A stretch of DNA of 64,000 nt from Amycolatopsis lexingtonensis. Lineage in GTDB: Bacteria > Actinomycetota > Actinomycetes > Mycobacteriales > Pseudonocardiaceae. A program made the translations under genes and the position numbers. Below the pieces are notes generated by a model. It made no database searches, was not told where the DNA came from, and saw only the letters and a list, made by a program, of their open reading frames with translations. The stretch spans positions 6,422,501 through 6,486,500 of the forward strand of contig NZ_JADBEG010000001.1 in the NCBI RefSeq assembly GCF_014873755.1, read 5' to 3'. Shown here one piece after another: positions 43,989 through 53,197 of this stretch (the stretch's first letter is position 1; every line of letters starts with the position of its first letter).

Positions 43989-44525
43989 GTGAACGGCCCG
44001 ATCCTGATTCCCCCGCGGATGGCCGCGCGCTTCCGCGGCCGTTGCCTGGTCTTGGGCGCGGTCACGGTGGCCGCGGGCGTGCTGGTCGGGCTCGGGATCG
44101 CGGTCGGCGGCCTCCTGCTGCCGGGCGGCTCCGGCCCGATGTTCGCGATGACGGCCGCCACGGGCGTCTTCCTCGGCCTGTTCCTGCTGGTCTCCGGCGT
44201 GACGATGACCCTGGCCCGGCAGTGGGTGACGACGATCCCCCAGGGCCACGTCCTGGACCGGCAGAAGTCGGGCTTGGCCCTCTACCCGCTCGCCGTACCG
44301 GCCGGCGCCGGCCTCTTCACGTCGCTCTTCTTCTACGTGACCTTCATGGGCCGCTTCACGTGGTCAGCCGAGAACGTGACCCGCACCGTCCACCTCGTGA
44401 CGCCGGGAGTCGTGGCCTATCTGGCGCTCCCGGCCGTCGCGGTCGCGCTGTGCGTGGTCAACCTGCTGGTCGGCCAGCCACTCTTCCGCCCGTCCCAGCG
44501 GACCATCCAGCGCTACGCCCGCTAG
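43989..44525 (+). CDS. four-helix membrane protein
   Basis: Protein of 178 residues with four hydrophobic segments (about 20-43, 52-74, 96-116, 133-157), unknown family. The GTG at 43989 follows GGGGGAGC. Its TAG stop shares the CTAG tetranucleotide with the stop of the convergent lipoprotein gene (44522-44525). Confidence 0.6.
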   Translation: MNGPILIPPRMAARFRGRCLVLGAVTVAAGVLVGLGIAVGGLLLPGGSGPMFAMTAATGVFLGLFLLVSGVTMTLARQWVTTIPQGHVLDRQKSGLALYPLAVPAGAGLFTSLFFYVTFMGRFTWSAENVTRTVHLVTPGVVAYLALPAVAVALCVVNLLVGQPLFRPSQRTIQRYAR

Positions 44526-45382
44526 CTCATCGACACCGAGAAGTCCGTCAGCGTGAACCGCGCCTTACCCCCACCCGTCGAGCAGAACTCGATCCCGTAC
44601 CCGATCTGGTTCACCGTCGGGTTGGGCGGGATCAAGCCCTTCCCGATCGCCCACGCGATCATCGCCTTCAGGTCCGCCGTGCCCGAGTACTGCGTCGTCC
44701 GCGAAACGAACGCCACGTAGCCCTCGTCCTCCGCCCAGACGTCGTACGTGAAGCCGCCCGCGGTGTACGTCGTCAGCTTGTCGCCCGCCGGGACCTGTTT
44801 GCGGTTCTCCGTCCAGACCATCAGCTCGCTGACGCCCTTGCCGTCGCCCACGCCGTTCAGCCACAGGTCGTACGCCACGTCGTAGACGCCGATGCCCGGG
44901 CCGCGGCCCCCGAACGACGACCTGATCACCGAGTAGTCGTTGAACGGTTTCCCGTTCTGGTCGTTGATGTCCTTGTGCACATTCGGATAGGTTTTCACCG
45001 ACGTGGAATCGGGCTGGACGGAATCGACGTACCAGTTGTCGTACGCGCAGGCGCGCAGCGTTTCCGGGCCCGCTTCGCCCGCGTTCCACATGTTGTTGTG
45101 CACGTAGTACCCGCCGTCGGACCAGCCGCCGTCCGGGTCGCTCGTCGTGAACTCCGGGGAGCCGCAGTTCCGGGCCGGGGTCACCGACGGCGCGGTCGGC
45201 GTCGGCGCAGGTGGCGGCACGGATCGGGACGTACTCAAAGGCACCGAAGTCGCGGGCGCGAGCGACGCGCTGGAGGTCGACGGCACCGATGGAAGCGGCC
45301 CGGCGACCGGCGCCGCGCCGTCGCGACCGCACCCGGCGAGCAGCAGCAAGGGAATGACCAACAACGCGGATCTTCGACGCAT
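44522..45382 (-). CDS. secreted lipoprotein with GH12-like fold
   Basis: Protein of 286 residues. A lipoprotein signal peptide ends in LLLLAGC (Cys18), followed by a Ser/Thr/Pro-rich linker (about 20-70) and a beta-sandwich-like domain. Segments SELMVWTENRK (about 187-197) and QIGYGIEFCSTGGGKARF near the C-terminus resemble the two strands carrying the catalytic glutamates in glycoside hydrolase family 12, here the Glu of SELM and the Glu of GIEF. A role in binding or cutting beta-glucans outside the cell is likely but unproven. Confidence 0.6.
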   Translation of the reverse strand: MRRRSALLVIPLLLLAGCGRDGAAPVAGPLPSVPSTSSASLAPATSVPLSTSRSVPPPAPTPTAPSVTPARNCGSPEFTTSDPDGGWSDGGYYVHNNMWNAGEAGPETLRACAYDNWYVDSVQPDSTSVKTYPNVHKDINDQNGKPFNDYSVIRSSFGGRGPGIGVYDVAYDLWLNGVGDGKGVSELMVWTENRKQVPAGDKLTTYTAGGFTYDVWAEDEGYVAFVSRTTQYSGTADLKAMIAWAIGKGLIPPNPTVNQIGYGIEFCSTGGGKARFTLTDFSVSMS

Positions 45383-45446
45383 TTTCCCGCCTCACGGCCA
45401 GAATCAGGCAGAACGAGGCGGAACATTAACACGGAAATCCGGGAAA

Positions 45447-46085
45447 TCAGCCGGGGTCGAGGTCACGGGATGTGATCGGACGGCCGGGGAGCTCGGTTCC
45501 CGGCCGCGCGCTGAGGCCGTCGATCATGATGCCCACGCAGCGGCGCGCCGCCATCTCCGCGACGTCCGGGGACTTCGCGCGCATCTGGCGCAGCAGCGTC
45601 GCGAACAGGATCGCGATGTCGCCGGCGGCGACGTCCTGGCGGAGCTTGCCCTCGGCCTGCGCGCCGTCGACGAAGCCGTCGAGGACGGCGAGGATCTCGT
45701 CGCGCAGGCGGCGGACCTCCGGGTCGCTCTTCAGGATCACCAGCGCCCGCGGCGACACCATCGCCAGCTGGACGCTCAGCTGCAGCTCCACCGACTGCCG
45801 CAGCAGGCGCTCCAGCGCGCGCCACGACGACGTCTCCTCGGCCGCGATCACCTTGGCGTCGATCAGCACGCGCTCGAAGTTGTCCATCGCGACGGCGCGG
45901 ATCAGCGCGTCCCGGTCCGGGAAGCGGCGGTAGAGCGTGCCGACGCCGACGCCGGCCGCCCGGGCGATCTCCTCCATCGGCACCTCGGCACCGGACGTGG
46001 CGAAGATGCTCTTCGCCGCCGCGAGGATCTGGTCGCGGTTGCGCCGCGCGTCCGCTCGCAGGGTGGTCTCGGGGTCTGCCGTCAT
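45447..46085 (-). CDS. TetR family regulator of the P450 operon
   Basis: Regulator of 212 residues with the TetR helix-turn-helix (PMEEIARAAGVGVGTLYRRF, about 36-55) and a C-terminal domain of the solute-binding TetR_C type. It is divergent from the P450-P450-ferredoxin genes across 180 bases and is their probable repressor. Confidence 0.85.
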   Translation of the reverse strand: MTADPETTLRADARRNRDQILAAAKSIFATSGAEVPMEEIARAAGVGVGTLYRRFPDRDALIRAVAMDNFERVLIDAKVIAAEETSSWRALERLLRQSVELQLSVQLAMVSPRALVILKSDPEVRRLRDEILAVLDGFVDGAQAEGKLRQDVAAGDIAILFATLLRQMRAKSPDVAEMAARRCVGIMIDGLSARPGTELPGRPITSRDLDPG

Positions 46086-46188
46086 GCCGTTTCGCTCCTC
46101 GCTGAATCGCGCGGGGTGATTCTCGCATGGTCAGGCGGCCACACAATGGATCCGCACCGAGTCACCCGTTAGCTAGTGGACGACTTCC

Positions 46189-46222
46189 TTCCGCTTCGGT
46201 ACCTTGGGTCGAAGAACCGGAA
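46189..46222. promoter_or_regulatory. imperfect inverted repeat between TetR and P450 genes
   Basis: TTCCGCTTCG (46189-46198) and CGAAGAACCGGAA (46210-46222) contain complementary TTCCG/CGGAA and TTCG/CGAA blocks with unequal spacing. It is a possible TetR site in the 180-base divergent region, which holds no gene. Weak evidence. Confidence 0.3.
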
Positions 46223-46265
46223 TGTAATCCTCCGCATACTGTACGTCCGATTTAGGGGGCCCGAA

Positions 46266-47489
46266 ATGACCGAAGTCGCCGAACCCACCACGAGGGGCGA
46301 CGTGTTCCCGATGGTGCGGAGCTGTCCGTTCGCCCCGCCGCCGGCCTACGAGAAGCTCCGCGAGGCCGGCCCCGTGCACCGCGTCGAGCTGCAGTCCGGC
46401 CAGGAGGCGTGGGCGATCACCCGGCTCGAGGACGTCCGGCAGATGCTCACCGACCCGCGGTTCAGCTCCGACCGGTTCAACCCCGGCTTCCCGTTCCTGA
46501 CCAAGCAGGGCCGGCCGGTCCGGCGGACCAACTTCACCGCGTCGCTGATCAACATGGACCCGCCGCGGCACGGCGCGGCCCGCCGTGAGGTCGTCGGCGA
46601 ATTCACCGTCCGCCGGATGAAGGCGCTGGAGCCGCGCATCCAGCAGATCGTCGACGAGCACATCGACGCGATCCTGGCCGGGCCGAAGCCCGCCGACCTG
46701 GTCTCGGCGCTGTCGCTGCCGGTGCCGTCGCTGGTCATCTGCGAGCTGCTCGGCGTGCCCTACGAGGACCACGAGTTCTTCCAGGTCCGCAGCTCGACGC
46801 TGCTCAACCGGGACGTCGACCAGGAAGTCCGGGTCAAGGCCGTCGACGAGCTGCAGGAGTACCTCGACCGGCTGGTCGCGAAGAAGGAAGCCGACCCGAC
46901 CGACGACCTGCTCGGCCGCCAGATCCTCAAGCAGCGCGAAGAACACGGCGACGTCGACCACGACTCGCTGGTTTCGCTCGCGTTCCTGCTGCTCATCGCC
47001 GGGCACGAGACGACGGCGAACATGATCTCGCTGGGTACGGTCGCCCTGCTGGAGAACCCGGACCAGCTCGCCATCATCAAGAACGACCCGGGCAAGACGC
47101 TCGACGCCGTCGAGGAGCTGCTGCGGTACTTCACCATCGCGGAGTTCGCGACCTCGCGCGTCGCCACCGAAGACGTCGAGATCGGCGGGCAGCTGATCCG
47201 CGCGGGCGAAGGCGTGCTCGGCCTCAGCTACTCCGGCAACCGCGACGACGCCGCGTTCGAAAACCCCGACGAGCTCGACCTCGAGCGCGGTGCCCGCCAC
47301 CACGTCGCGTTCGGCTTCGGGCCGCACCAGTGCCTCGGCCAGAACCTCGCCCGGATGGAGCTGCAGATCGTCTTCGACACGCTCTTCCGGCGCATCCCGG
47401 AGCTCAAGCTGGCCGCGCCCGTCGACCAGCTGCCGTTCAAGCACGACTCGTCGATCTTCGGTCTCTACTGCCTGCCCGTGACCTGGTGA
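46266..47489 (+). CDS. cytochrome P450 (CYP105/107-like), first of a tandem pair
   Basis: Soluble class I P450 of 407 residues. Canonical motifs: I-helix AGHETTAN (oxygen activation), K-helix ELLR, and haem loop FGFGPHQCLGQ with the Cys ligand. The ATG at 46266 follows TTAGGGGGCCCG. It is ten bases from a second, clearly homologous P450 gene, with a ferredoxin after that, giving a likely co-expressed oxygenase and electron donor. Substrate unknown; the group hydroxylates xenobiotics and secondary metabolites. Confidence 0.94.
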   Translation: MTEVAEPTTRGDVFPMVRSCPFAPPPAYEKLREAGPVHRVELQSGQEAWAITRLEDVRQMLTDPRFSSDRFNPGFPFLTKQGRPVRRTNFTASLINMDPPRHGAARREVVGEFTVRRMKALEPRIQQIVDEHIDAILAGPKPADLVSALSLPVPSLVICELLGVPYEDHEFFQVRSSTLLNRDVDQEVRVKAVDELQEYLDRLVAKKEADPTDDLLGRQILKQREEHGDVDHDSLVSLAFLLLIAGHETTANMISLGTVALLENPDQLAIIKNDPGKTLDAVEELLRYFTIAEFATSRVATEDVEIGGQLIRAGEGVLGLSYSGNRDDAAFENPDELDLERGARHHVAFGFGPHQCLGQNLARMELQIVFDTLFRRIPELKLAAPVDQLPFKHDSSIFGLYCLPVTW

Positions 47490-47499
47490 GGGGGACGCC

Positions 47500-48699
47500 A
47501 TGACCACCGTCGAGAAGCACGAGTTCCCGATGACCCGCACGTGCCCGTTCGCGCCGCCGCCGGCGTACGAGGAGATCCGCGAGGAGTCCGCCGTCGAGCG
47601 GGTCCGGCTGCCCGACGGCGGCACGGCCTGGGTGGTCACCCGGCTCGAGGACGTCCGCACCGTGCTGAACGACCGGCGCTTCAGCGCCGACCGGCAGCAC
47701 CCGGACTTCCCGCAGCTGGTCAAGGGCGGGTTCCGGCGCCAGGGCGACGAGCGCACCATGATCACCATGGACGCGCCCGAGCACGGGCCGGCCCGCAAGG
47801 CCGTGCTCGGCGAGTTCACCGTGCGCCGGATGGAGGCGCTGCGGCCGCGGATCCAGCAGATCGTCGACGAGCGGATCGACGCGCTGCTGGCCGGGCCGAA
47901 GCCGGGCGACCTGGTAGAGGCGCTGTCGCTGCCGGTGCCGTCGCTGGTGATCTGCGAGATGCTCGGCGTCCCCTACGGCGACCACGACTTCTTCCAGACC
48001 CACACGGCGAAGCTGATCAAGCGCGCGACACCGGCCGAAGAGCGGCGGGCGGCGTTCGACACCATCCGCGGCTACATGGCCGACCTCATCGCCACGAAGG
48101 AGGCGAACCCGCCGGACGACCTGCTCGGGCGGCAGATCGCCAAGCTCCGCGAAGACGGCACGTACCGGCGGGAGCAGCTGGCCGCGACCGGGTTCCTGCT
48201 GCTGGTGGCCGGGCACGAGACGACGGCGAACATGATCTCGCTGTCCACCGTGGCGTTCCTGCGCAACCCCGAGCAGCTCGCGCTGATCAAGGCCGACCCG
48301 GGCAAGACGCTCGACGCGGTCGAGGAGATGCTGCGCTACTGGACGATCGTCGACGCGGCCACGGCCCGCCTGTGCGTCGAGGACGTCGAGATCGGCGGAC
48401 AGCTGATCCGGGCGGGCGAAGGCGTGCTGGCGCTGGGTTACTCGGCCAACCGCGACCCGCGGGCGTTCGAAAACGCCGACGAGCTCGACATCGAGCGCGG
48501 CGCCCGCCACCACGTCGCGTTCGGCTTCGGGCCGCACCAGTGCCTCGGGCAGAACCTGGCGCGCATGGAGCTGCAGATCGTGTTCGACACGCTGTTCCGC
48601 CGCGTGCCTTCGCTGGCGCTGGGCGCCCCGGTGGACGATCTGCCGTTCAAGGACGACGCGAACATCTACGGCCTGTACCGGCTGCCGGTGACCTGGTAG
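47500..48699 (+). CDS. cytochrome P450 (CYP105/107-like), second of a tandem pair
   Basis: P450 of 399 residues with the same motifs as its neighbour: AGHETTAN, EMLR, and FGFGPHQCLGQ haem loop. The two proteins align along their whole length (for example IQQIVDERIDALLAGPKP against IQQIVDEHIDAILAGPKP), so they arose by tandem duplication. The ATG at 47500 is preceded by GTGAGGGGGACGCC. The N-terminal third differs most, as expected for altered substrate access. Confidence 0.94.
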   Translation: MTTVEKHEFPMTRTCPFAPPPAYEEIREESAVERVRLPDGGTAWVVTRLEDVRTVLNDRRFSADRQHPDFPQLVKGGFRRQGDERTMITMDAPEHGPARKAVLGEFTVRRMEALRPRIQQIVDERIDALLAGPKPGDLVEALSLPVPSLVICEMLGVPYGDHDFFQTHTAKLIKRATPAEERRAAFDTIRGYMADLIATKEANPPDDLLGRQIAKLREDGTYRREQLAATGFLLLVAGHETTANMISLSTVAFLRNPEQLALIKADPGKTLDAVEEMLRYWTIVDAATARLCVEDVEIGGQLIRAGEGVLALGYSANRDPRAFENADELDIERGARHHVAFGFGPHQCLGQNLARMELQIVFDTLFRRVPSLALGAPVDDLPFKDDANIYGLYRLPVTW

Positions 48700-48737
48700 A
48701 GATCGAACCTGCCATCCCACCACAGGAAAGAAGGACC

Positions 48738-48932
48738 ATGAAGATCATCGCGGACACCGGCAAGTGCGTCGGCGCCGGCCAGTGCGTGCTGACCGAGCCC
48801 GAGCTGTTCGACCAGAGCGAGGACGACGGCACGGTCATCGTGCTGAACGAGACGCCGGAGGGCGAGCTGGTCGAGAAGGCCCGCGAAGCGGTGCACGTCT
48901 GCCCCAGCCAGGCCCTCTCCCTGCAGGAGTAG
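48738..48932 (+). CDS. 3Fe-4S ferredoxin
   Basis: Small electron carrier of 64 residues with three cluster cysteines: Cys10 and Cys16 (CVGAGQC) and Cys55 (VCPSQAL). The position normally held by a fourth Cys is occupied by Ala/Gly (VGAG), the mark of 3Fe-4S P450 ferredoxins. The ATG follows AGGAAAGAAGGACC. As third gene after two P450s it is their likely redox partner; no ferredoxin reductase gene is nearby. Confidence 0.92.
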   Translation: MKIIADTGKCVGAGQCVLTEPELFDQSEDDGTVIVLNETPEGELVEKAREAVHVCPSQALSLQE

Positions 48933-48938
48933 CCCGAA

Positions 48939-48993
48939 GTCCGTGAATGCCACATTGAGGGACACTTGGTCCCTCAATGTGGCATTCACGGAC
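48939..48993. repeat. intergenic inverted repeat, bidirectional terminator
   Basis: Perfect 25-base arms (48939-48963 and 48969-48993) with a 5-base loop. The arm begins GTCCGTGAATGCCACATTGA. It fills the gap between the convergent ferredoxin and permease genes and reaches the permease stop codon. It is related to the repeats at 785-837 and 15990-16040. Confidence 0.88.
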
Positions 48994-49820
48994 TACTTGA
49001 CCGCGCCCATCGACAGGCCGCGGACGAGGTGGTTCTGCGCGATCCAGCCGACGATCATCACCGGCAGCGAAGCCAGCAGCGCCGCGGCGGACAGCTGGGC
49101 CCAGTACAGGCCCTCGCTGGTGATGAACCCGACGAGGAACACCGGCACCGTGCCGGCCCGCGCCGCCGTCAGGTTGACCGCGTAGAAGAACTCGGTCCAG
49201 GAGAAGATCACGCAGATCAGCGCGGTCGCCGCGATCCCGGGCGCGACCACCGGCATGATGATCTTGCGCAGCAGCGTCGGCAGGTTGGCGCCGTCGATCC
49301 GGCCCGCTTCGATCATCTCGTGCGGCACCTCCAGGAAGAACGACCGCATCATCCAGATGGCCAGCGGAAGGTTCATCGACGTGTAGAGGATGACCAGCGC
49401 CCACACCGTGTCCAGCAGCTCGGTGTTCTGGGAAATGATGTACAGCGGGATGATCGCCGCCACGATCGGCAGCATCTTCGTCGAGAGGAAGAAGCCGAGC
49501 GCGTTCGACGTCTTCTTCACCGGCGCCAGCGAAAGCGCGTACGCCGCCGGGATGCCGAGGACGAGCACCAGCAGCGTCGAGAGCACCGTGACGAACGCCG
49601 AGTTCGACAGGTAGGGCAGGAACCCGCCCTTCAGCACGTTGGCGATCTGGTCGAACGTCGGGCTGAAGAACAGCCTGGGCGGGTCGGTGTAGGCGTCGGC
49701 CTCCTGCTTGAACGCCGTGAGGATGAGCCACAGCAACGGGAAGACGAAGAGGATCGCGACGACCCACGTGACGGCGGTGAGCGAGCGGGCGCCGGCTTTG
49801 CGGCGAGCGAGCGTGGTCAC
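48993..49820 (-). CDS. carbohydrate ABC transporter permease (MalG type)
   Basis: Inner membrane permease of 275 residues with six helices. The EAA loop EAGRIDGANLPTLLRKIIMP (about 186-205) contacts the ATPase. The GTG start overlaps the preceding permease stop by four bases. Last gene of a dehydrogenase, binding protein and two-permease operon; no ATPase gene is present, so a shared ATPase such as MsiK is expected. Confidence 0.92.
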   Translation of the reverse strand: MTTLARRKAGARSLTAVTWVVAILFVFPLLWLILTAFKQEADAYTDPPRLFFSPTFDQIANVLKGGFLPYLSNSAFVTVLSTLLVLVLGIPAAYALSLAPVKKTSNALGFFLSTKMLPIVAAIIPLYIISQNTELLDTVWALVILYTSMNLPLAIWMMRSFFLEVPHEMIEAGRIDGANLPTLLRKIIMPVVAPGIAATALICVIFSWTEFFYAVNLTAARAGTVPVFLVGFITSEGLYWAQLSAAALLASLPVMIVGWIAQNHLVRGLSMGAVK

Positions 49821-50749
49821 TTGACGCCTCCGTCCACCGAGAACGTGCGGAACATCAAGCGCAGCGCGAAGGTCGCGACGATCATCGTCAGGATCACCAC
49901 GACCACGCCCATCGCCGACGACTGGCCGACGTCGAAGCCTTCGAACGCGCGCTGGTAGATGTAGTACGGCAGGTTGGTGCTCGCGGTTCCCGGCCCGCCC
50001 TGGGTCATCAGGAAGATCGCGTCGAAGCTGTTCACGATGTAGATCGCGCCCAGCAGCGTCGCCAGCTGCAGGAACCGGGACAGGTGCGGCAGGGTGATGG
50101 AGACGAACGTCCGCCAGCGGCCGGCACCGTCCACATTGGCCGCTTCGAGGACGTCCTTGGGCTGGCTCTGCAGGCCCGCGAGGATGAGCAGCATCATGAA
50201 CGGCGTCCACTGCCACACGATCTGCGCCATCACCGACGCCAGCGGGAACTCCGAGAGCCAGTCGACGTCGGTGCCGAAGACGAAGTGCAGCAGCCCGTAG
50301 GTCGGGTCGAACATCGTCGTCTTCCACAGCAGCGCGCCGGCCGCCGGCAGGATGAGGAACGGCGTGATCAGCAGCGTCCGGACGACGCCGCGGCCGAAGA
50401 ACTTCCGGTCGAGCAGGATCGCCAGGCCGAGGCCCAGCAGCAGCGCGACCAGCACGCACACCACCGTCAGCAGCACGGTGTTGAGCAGCGCGACGAGGAA
50501 CGTCGTGTCGCTGAAGACGTCGATGTAGTTGTCGAGCCCGACGAAGTGCCGCGAACCCGGCCGGACCAGGTTCCACGACTGGAACGAGTAGAACACGGTG
50601 AGCAGGAACGGCAGCTGAGTCACCGCGATGACGAAGACGAGCGCGGGCAGCAGCGGCAGCCGTCGCTTGGCCGCGGTGCTCAGGCCGCGTTTCTCCACGG
50701 CCTTGGCGCGTGCCTGGGGCTTGGGCGTGTCGACCGAGAGCGTGGACAT
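49817..50749 (-). CDS. carbohydrate ABC transporter permease (MalF type)
   Basis: Inner membrane permease of 310 residues with six or seven helices and the EAA loop EAANVDGAGRWRTFVSITLP (about 211-230). A basic N-terminus precedes the first helix. The ATG overlaps the binding-protein stop by one base and the end is coupled to the MalG-type gene. The pair resembles polyol and sugar importers. Confidence 0.92.
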   Translation of the reverse strand: MSTLSVDTPKPQARAKAVEKRGLSTAAKRRLPLLPALVFVIAVTQLPFLLTVFYSFQSWNLVRPGSRHFVGLDNYIDVFSDTTFLVALLNTVLLTVVCVLVALLLGLGLAILLDRKFFGRGVVRTLLITPFLILPAAGALLWKTTMFDPTYGLLHFVFGTDVDWLSEFPLASVMAQIVWQWTPFMMLLILAGLQSQPKDVLEAANVDGAGRWRTFVSITLPHLSRFLQLATLLGAIYIVNSFDAIFLMTQGGPGTASTNLPYYIYQRAFEGFDVGQSSAMGVVVVILTMIVATFALRLMFRTFSVDGGVK

Positions 50750-52083
50750 CACTGCACCGCCTTGTAGGAGTCGCCCACCGTCTGGGCGTAGTCCTGGGAC
50801 TGCTTCAGTGCGTCGTCGACGGACTCGCGCCCGGCGATCGCCGCCGACAGCTGCTGGCTCACCCGGGTGCCGAGGTCCTGGAACTCGGGGATGCCGACGA
50901 ACTGGATGCCGGGGTAGGGCACCGGGTTCGCCATGGCCTTCTGCTGGTTCGCGTCCGCGATCCCGGCCAGCGTGGGCTTCGCGTAGGCCGCCGCGGCCTT
51001 GGCGTAGTCGGGAATGTCGTAAGTGGACTGCCGCACGCCCGGCGGGACTCGGTTCCAGCCGTAGGTCGCCCCGACCTTCCGCACGTACGCCTTGTCGGTC
51101 ATCCAGGCCATGAACTTCCAGGCCGCGTCCTTGTCCTTGGTGACCTTCGGGATGCCCAGCGCCCAGGTGTAGAGCCAGCCGCTGGCCTGCGTCCTGACGA
51201 CCGGCGCCGGCGCGTACCCGGACTTGCCGACGATCTTGCTGCTCGACGGGTCCTCGTTGGTGCCCGCCATGACCGTGGCGTCGTACCACATCGCGGCCTG
51301 GCCCTGGGTGTAGCGCGTGCCGCACTCGGAGAACCCGGCGCTGGAGGCGCCGACCTCGCCGTGTTCGCGGATCAGGTTCACGTAGAAGTCCGCGGCCGCC
51401 TTGAACTCCGGCGACGTCAGCTTGGCGTTCCAGTCCTTGTCGAAGTACTGGGCACCGAAGGTGTTGGCGACCGTGCTGAACGGCGCGAGGCTCTCGCCCC
51501 AGCCCGGCTTGCCGCGCAGGCAGATGCCCGCGACGCCGTTCGCCTTGTCGTCGAGCTTCGCGGCGAACTCGGCGACCTGCTGCCACGTCGGCTTGGCCGG
51601 CATGGTGAGCCCGGCCTTGTCGAAGAGGTCCTTGCGGTAGGCCAGGAACGACGATTCGCCGTAGAACGGCACCGCGTACATCTGGTTCTGGTACGACAGC
51701 GACTGCTTGATGCTGGGGATGAAGTCGCCTTCGTCGTAGCCCGGGGTGGCCGCCATGTGCGGCTCGAGGTTTTCGAGCCAGCCGTTGGCGGCCCACTGCG
51801 GGGCCTCGTAGTTGCTGATCATGACGACGTCGAACTCGCCACCCTCGGTGGCGGTCGACGCGGTGATCTTCGCGCGGGCCTGGTTTTCCGGCAGCGACAC
51901 GAACTTCAGGGTGATGCCGGTGGCTTTCTCGAACTCCGGGGCGAGGGAGATCGCGTCCTTCATCTGCGGGTTGGACACGATCGCGATGACGAGCGTCGAG
52001 CCACCCTGGCCGACCGAGCCGGCGCCCGCGCACCCCGTGGCCACCAGCGACGTCGCGGCGAGGAGGCTGAGCAGCTTACGCAC
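50749..52083 (-). CDS. ABC transporter extracellular solute-binding lipoprotein
   Basis: Family 1 solute-binding protein of 444 residues, anchored by a lipobox (LVATGC, Cys18). The mature domain has the segments typical of sugar/polyol-binding proteins: FDVVMISNYEAPQWAANGWL, PFYGESSFLAYRKDLFDKAG and AMWYDATVMAG. The GTG start lies eight bases inside the end of the dehydrogenase gene. Together with the polyol-type dehydrogenase and SorC regulator the substrate is probably a sugar alcohol such as sorbitol, mannitol or xylitol. Confidence 0.92.
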   Translation of the reverse strand: MRKLLSLLAATSLVATGCAGAGSVGQGGSTLVIAIVSNPQMKDAISLAPEFEKATGITLKFVSLPENQARAKITASTATEGGEFDVVMISNYEAPQWAANGWLENLEPHMAATPGYDEGDFIPSIKQSLSYQNQMYAVPFYGESSFLAYRKDLFDKAGLTMPAKPTWQQVAEFAAKLDDKANGVAGICLRGKPGWGESLAPFSTVANTFGAQYFDKDWNAKLTSPEFKAAADFYVNLIREHGEVGASSAGFSECGTRYTQGQAAMWYDATVMAGTNEDPSSSKIVGKSGYAPAPVVRTQASGWLYTWALGIPKVTKDKDAAWKFMAWMTDKAYVRKVGATYGWNRVPPGVRQSTYDIPDYAKAAAAYAKPTLAGIADANQQKAMANPVPYPGIQFVGIPEFQDLGTRVSQQLSAAIAGRESVDDALKQSQDYAQTVGDSYKAVQ

Positions 52084-53080
52084 GGCCGCCTCCCGGGAGC
52101 ACCTGCACCTTGAGGCCCGCGCCGCTGCGCATCTTGGCCAGCGCGTCGGGGTACTGCTCCAGCGGCAGCCGGTCGGTGAGCAGCTCTTCGGTGTCGATGG
52201 CACCGCTGCCGACCAGGTCGAGCGCGGCGCCGTAGCTGTTCAGCACGGCCATCGAGCCGACGACGGTGATCTCGTCGTTGTAGATGCGGAACGGCGAGAG
52301 CGCGACGCGGGCTTCGGCCGGCGCGACGCCGAAGACGAGCAGCCGGCCACCGCGGCGGGTGGCGTCGAAGGCCGCTTCGATGGCGGGCGCGGCGCCGGTG
52401 CAGTCGACGGCGGCGTCGAACTTCTCGTCGTTCAGCTCGGCGGCGTCCGCCGCGGTGGCGACGGCGCCGAGCCGGGCCGCCCGGGGCAGCCGGTCGGCGT
52501 TCCGGTCGACGACGGTGACGTGCGCGCCGGCCCGCTGCAGCAACTGCTGCATGATCAGGCCCATCGTGCCGGCGCCGACGACGAGGAAGCGCTCTCCCGC
52601 CTCGACCCCGACGCGGCGCACGCCGTGCACCGCGCAGGAGACGGGTTCGACCAGCGCCCCTTGTTCCCAGGTCATCGAGTCGGGCATGCGGTAGCAGTTC
52701 GCCGACGGGACGGCGACGTACTCGGCGAAGGCGCCGTCGACCGTGTCGCCGGTGGCGTTCCAGTTGGCGCAGAGGTTGCCGTGGCCGGAGCGGCACGGAC
52801 CGCAGTAGCCGCAGAACAGGGACGGGTCGACGGCGACGCGGTCGCCGACCTGCCAGCCGCCCGGCACGTCGGAGCCGAGCTCGACGATCTCCCCGGCGAA
52901 CTCGTGGCCCGGGACGATCGGGTACGGGGTGGGCGGGAAGTGCCCGTCCGCGATGTGCAGATCGGTCCCGCAGATCCCGCAGGCGCCGACCTCGACAACC
53001 ACCTCGCGTTCCCGCGGCTTCGGATCGGGCACGTCACCCACCCTGATCTCGCCGGGCCGGTCGATGATGGCGGCACGCAT
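52076..53080 (-). CDS. zinc-dependent medium-chain dehydrogenase (polyol/alcohol)
   Basis: NAD(P)-dependent oxidoreductase of 334 residues. Catalytic zinc ligands lie in ACGICGTDLH (Cys near 35) and GHEFAG (about 59-64). The structural zinc lobe has four cysteines in CGYCGPCRSGHGNLC, and the cofactor site is VVGAGTMG. It resembles sorbitol, xylitol and threonine dehydrogenases. The ATG at 53080 follows AGGAAAGGGG. It is the first gene of the importer operon, divergent from the SorC-type regulator. Confidence 0.88.
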   Translation of the reverse strand: MRAAIIDRPGEIRVGDVPDPKPREREVVVEVGACGICGTDLHIADGHFPPTPYPIVPGHEFAGEIVELGSDVPGGWQVGDRVAVDPSLFCGYCGPCRSGHGNLCANWNATGDTVDGAFAEYVAVPSANCYRMPDSMTWEQGALVEPVSCAVHGVRRVGVEAGERFLVVGAGTMGLIMQQLLQRAGAHVTVVDRNADRLPRAARLGAVATAADAAELNDEKFDAAVDCTGAAPAIEAAFDATRRGGRLLVFGVAPAEARVALSPFRIYNDEITVVGSMAVLNSYGAALDLVGSGAIDTEELLTDRLPLEQYPDALAKMRSGAGLKVQVLPGGGRA

Positions 53081-53098
53081 GCCTAGCCCCTTTCCTCG

Positions 53099-53112
53099 CG
53101 CTCATATGAGCG
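53099..53112 (-). promoter_or_regulatory. SorC-type operator, copy 1
   Basis: Perfect palindrome CGCTCATATGAGCG, 18 bases upstream of the dehydrogenase ATG. Its 12-base core GCTCATATGAGC is identical to the core at 53204-53215 on the regulator side. Likely binding site of the adjacent regulator. Confidence 0.8.
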
Positions 53113-53197
53113 GCATTGGCCATTGGCGTCGAGAACATGTGCAGGCATTACAGGTCTGACGTGTGTGATTCGTCAACCTTTCGCCGGTATTTTTGGT

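Noticed and set aside
46266-48932. Part of a natural-product biosynthetic cluster
   Set aside because: No polyketide, peptide or terpene synthase lies in the window; P450s and a ferredoxin alone do not define one.
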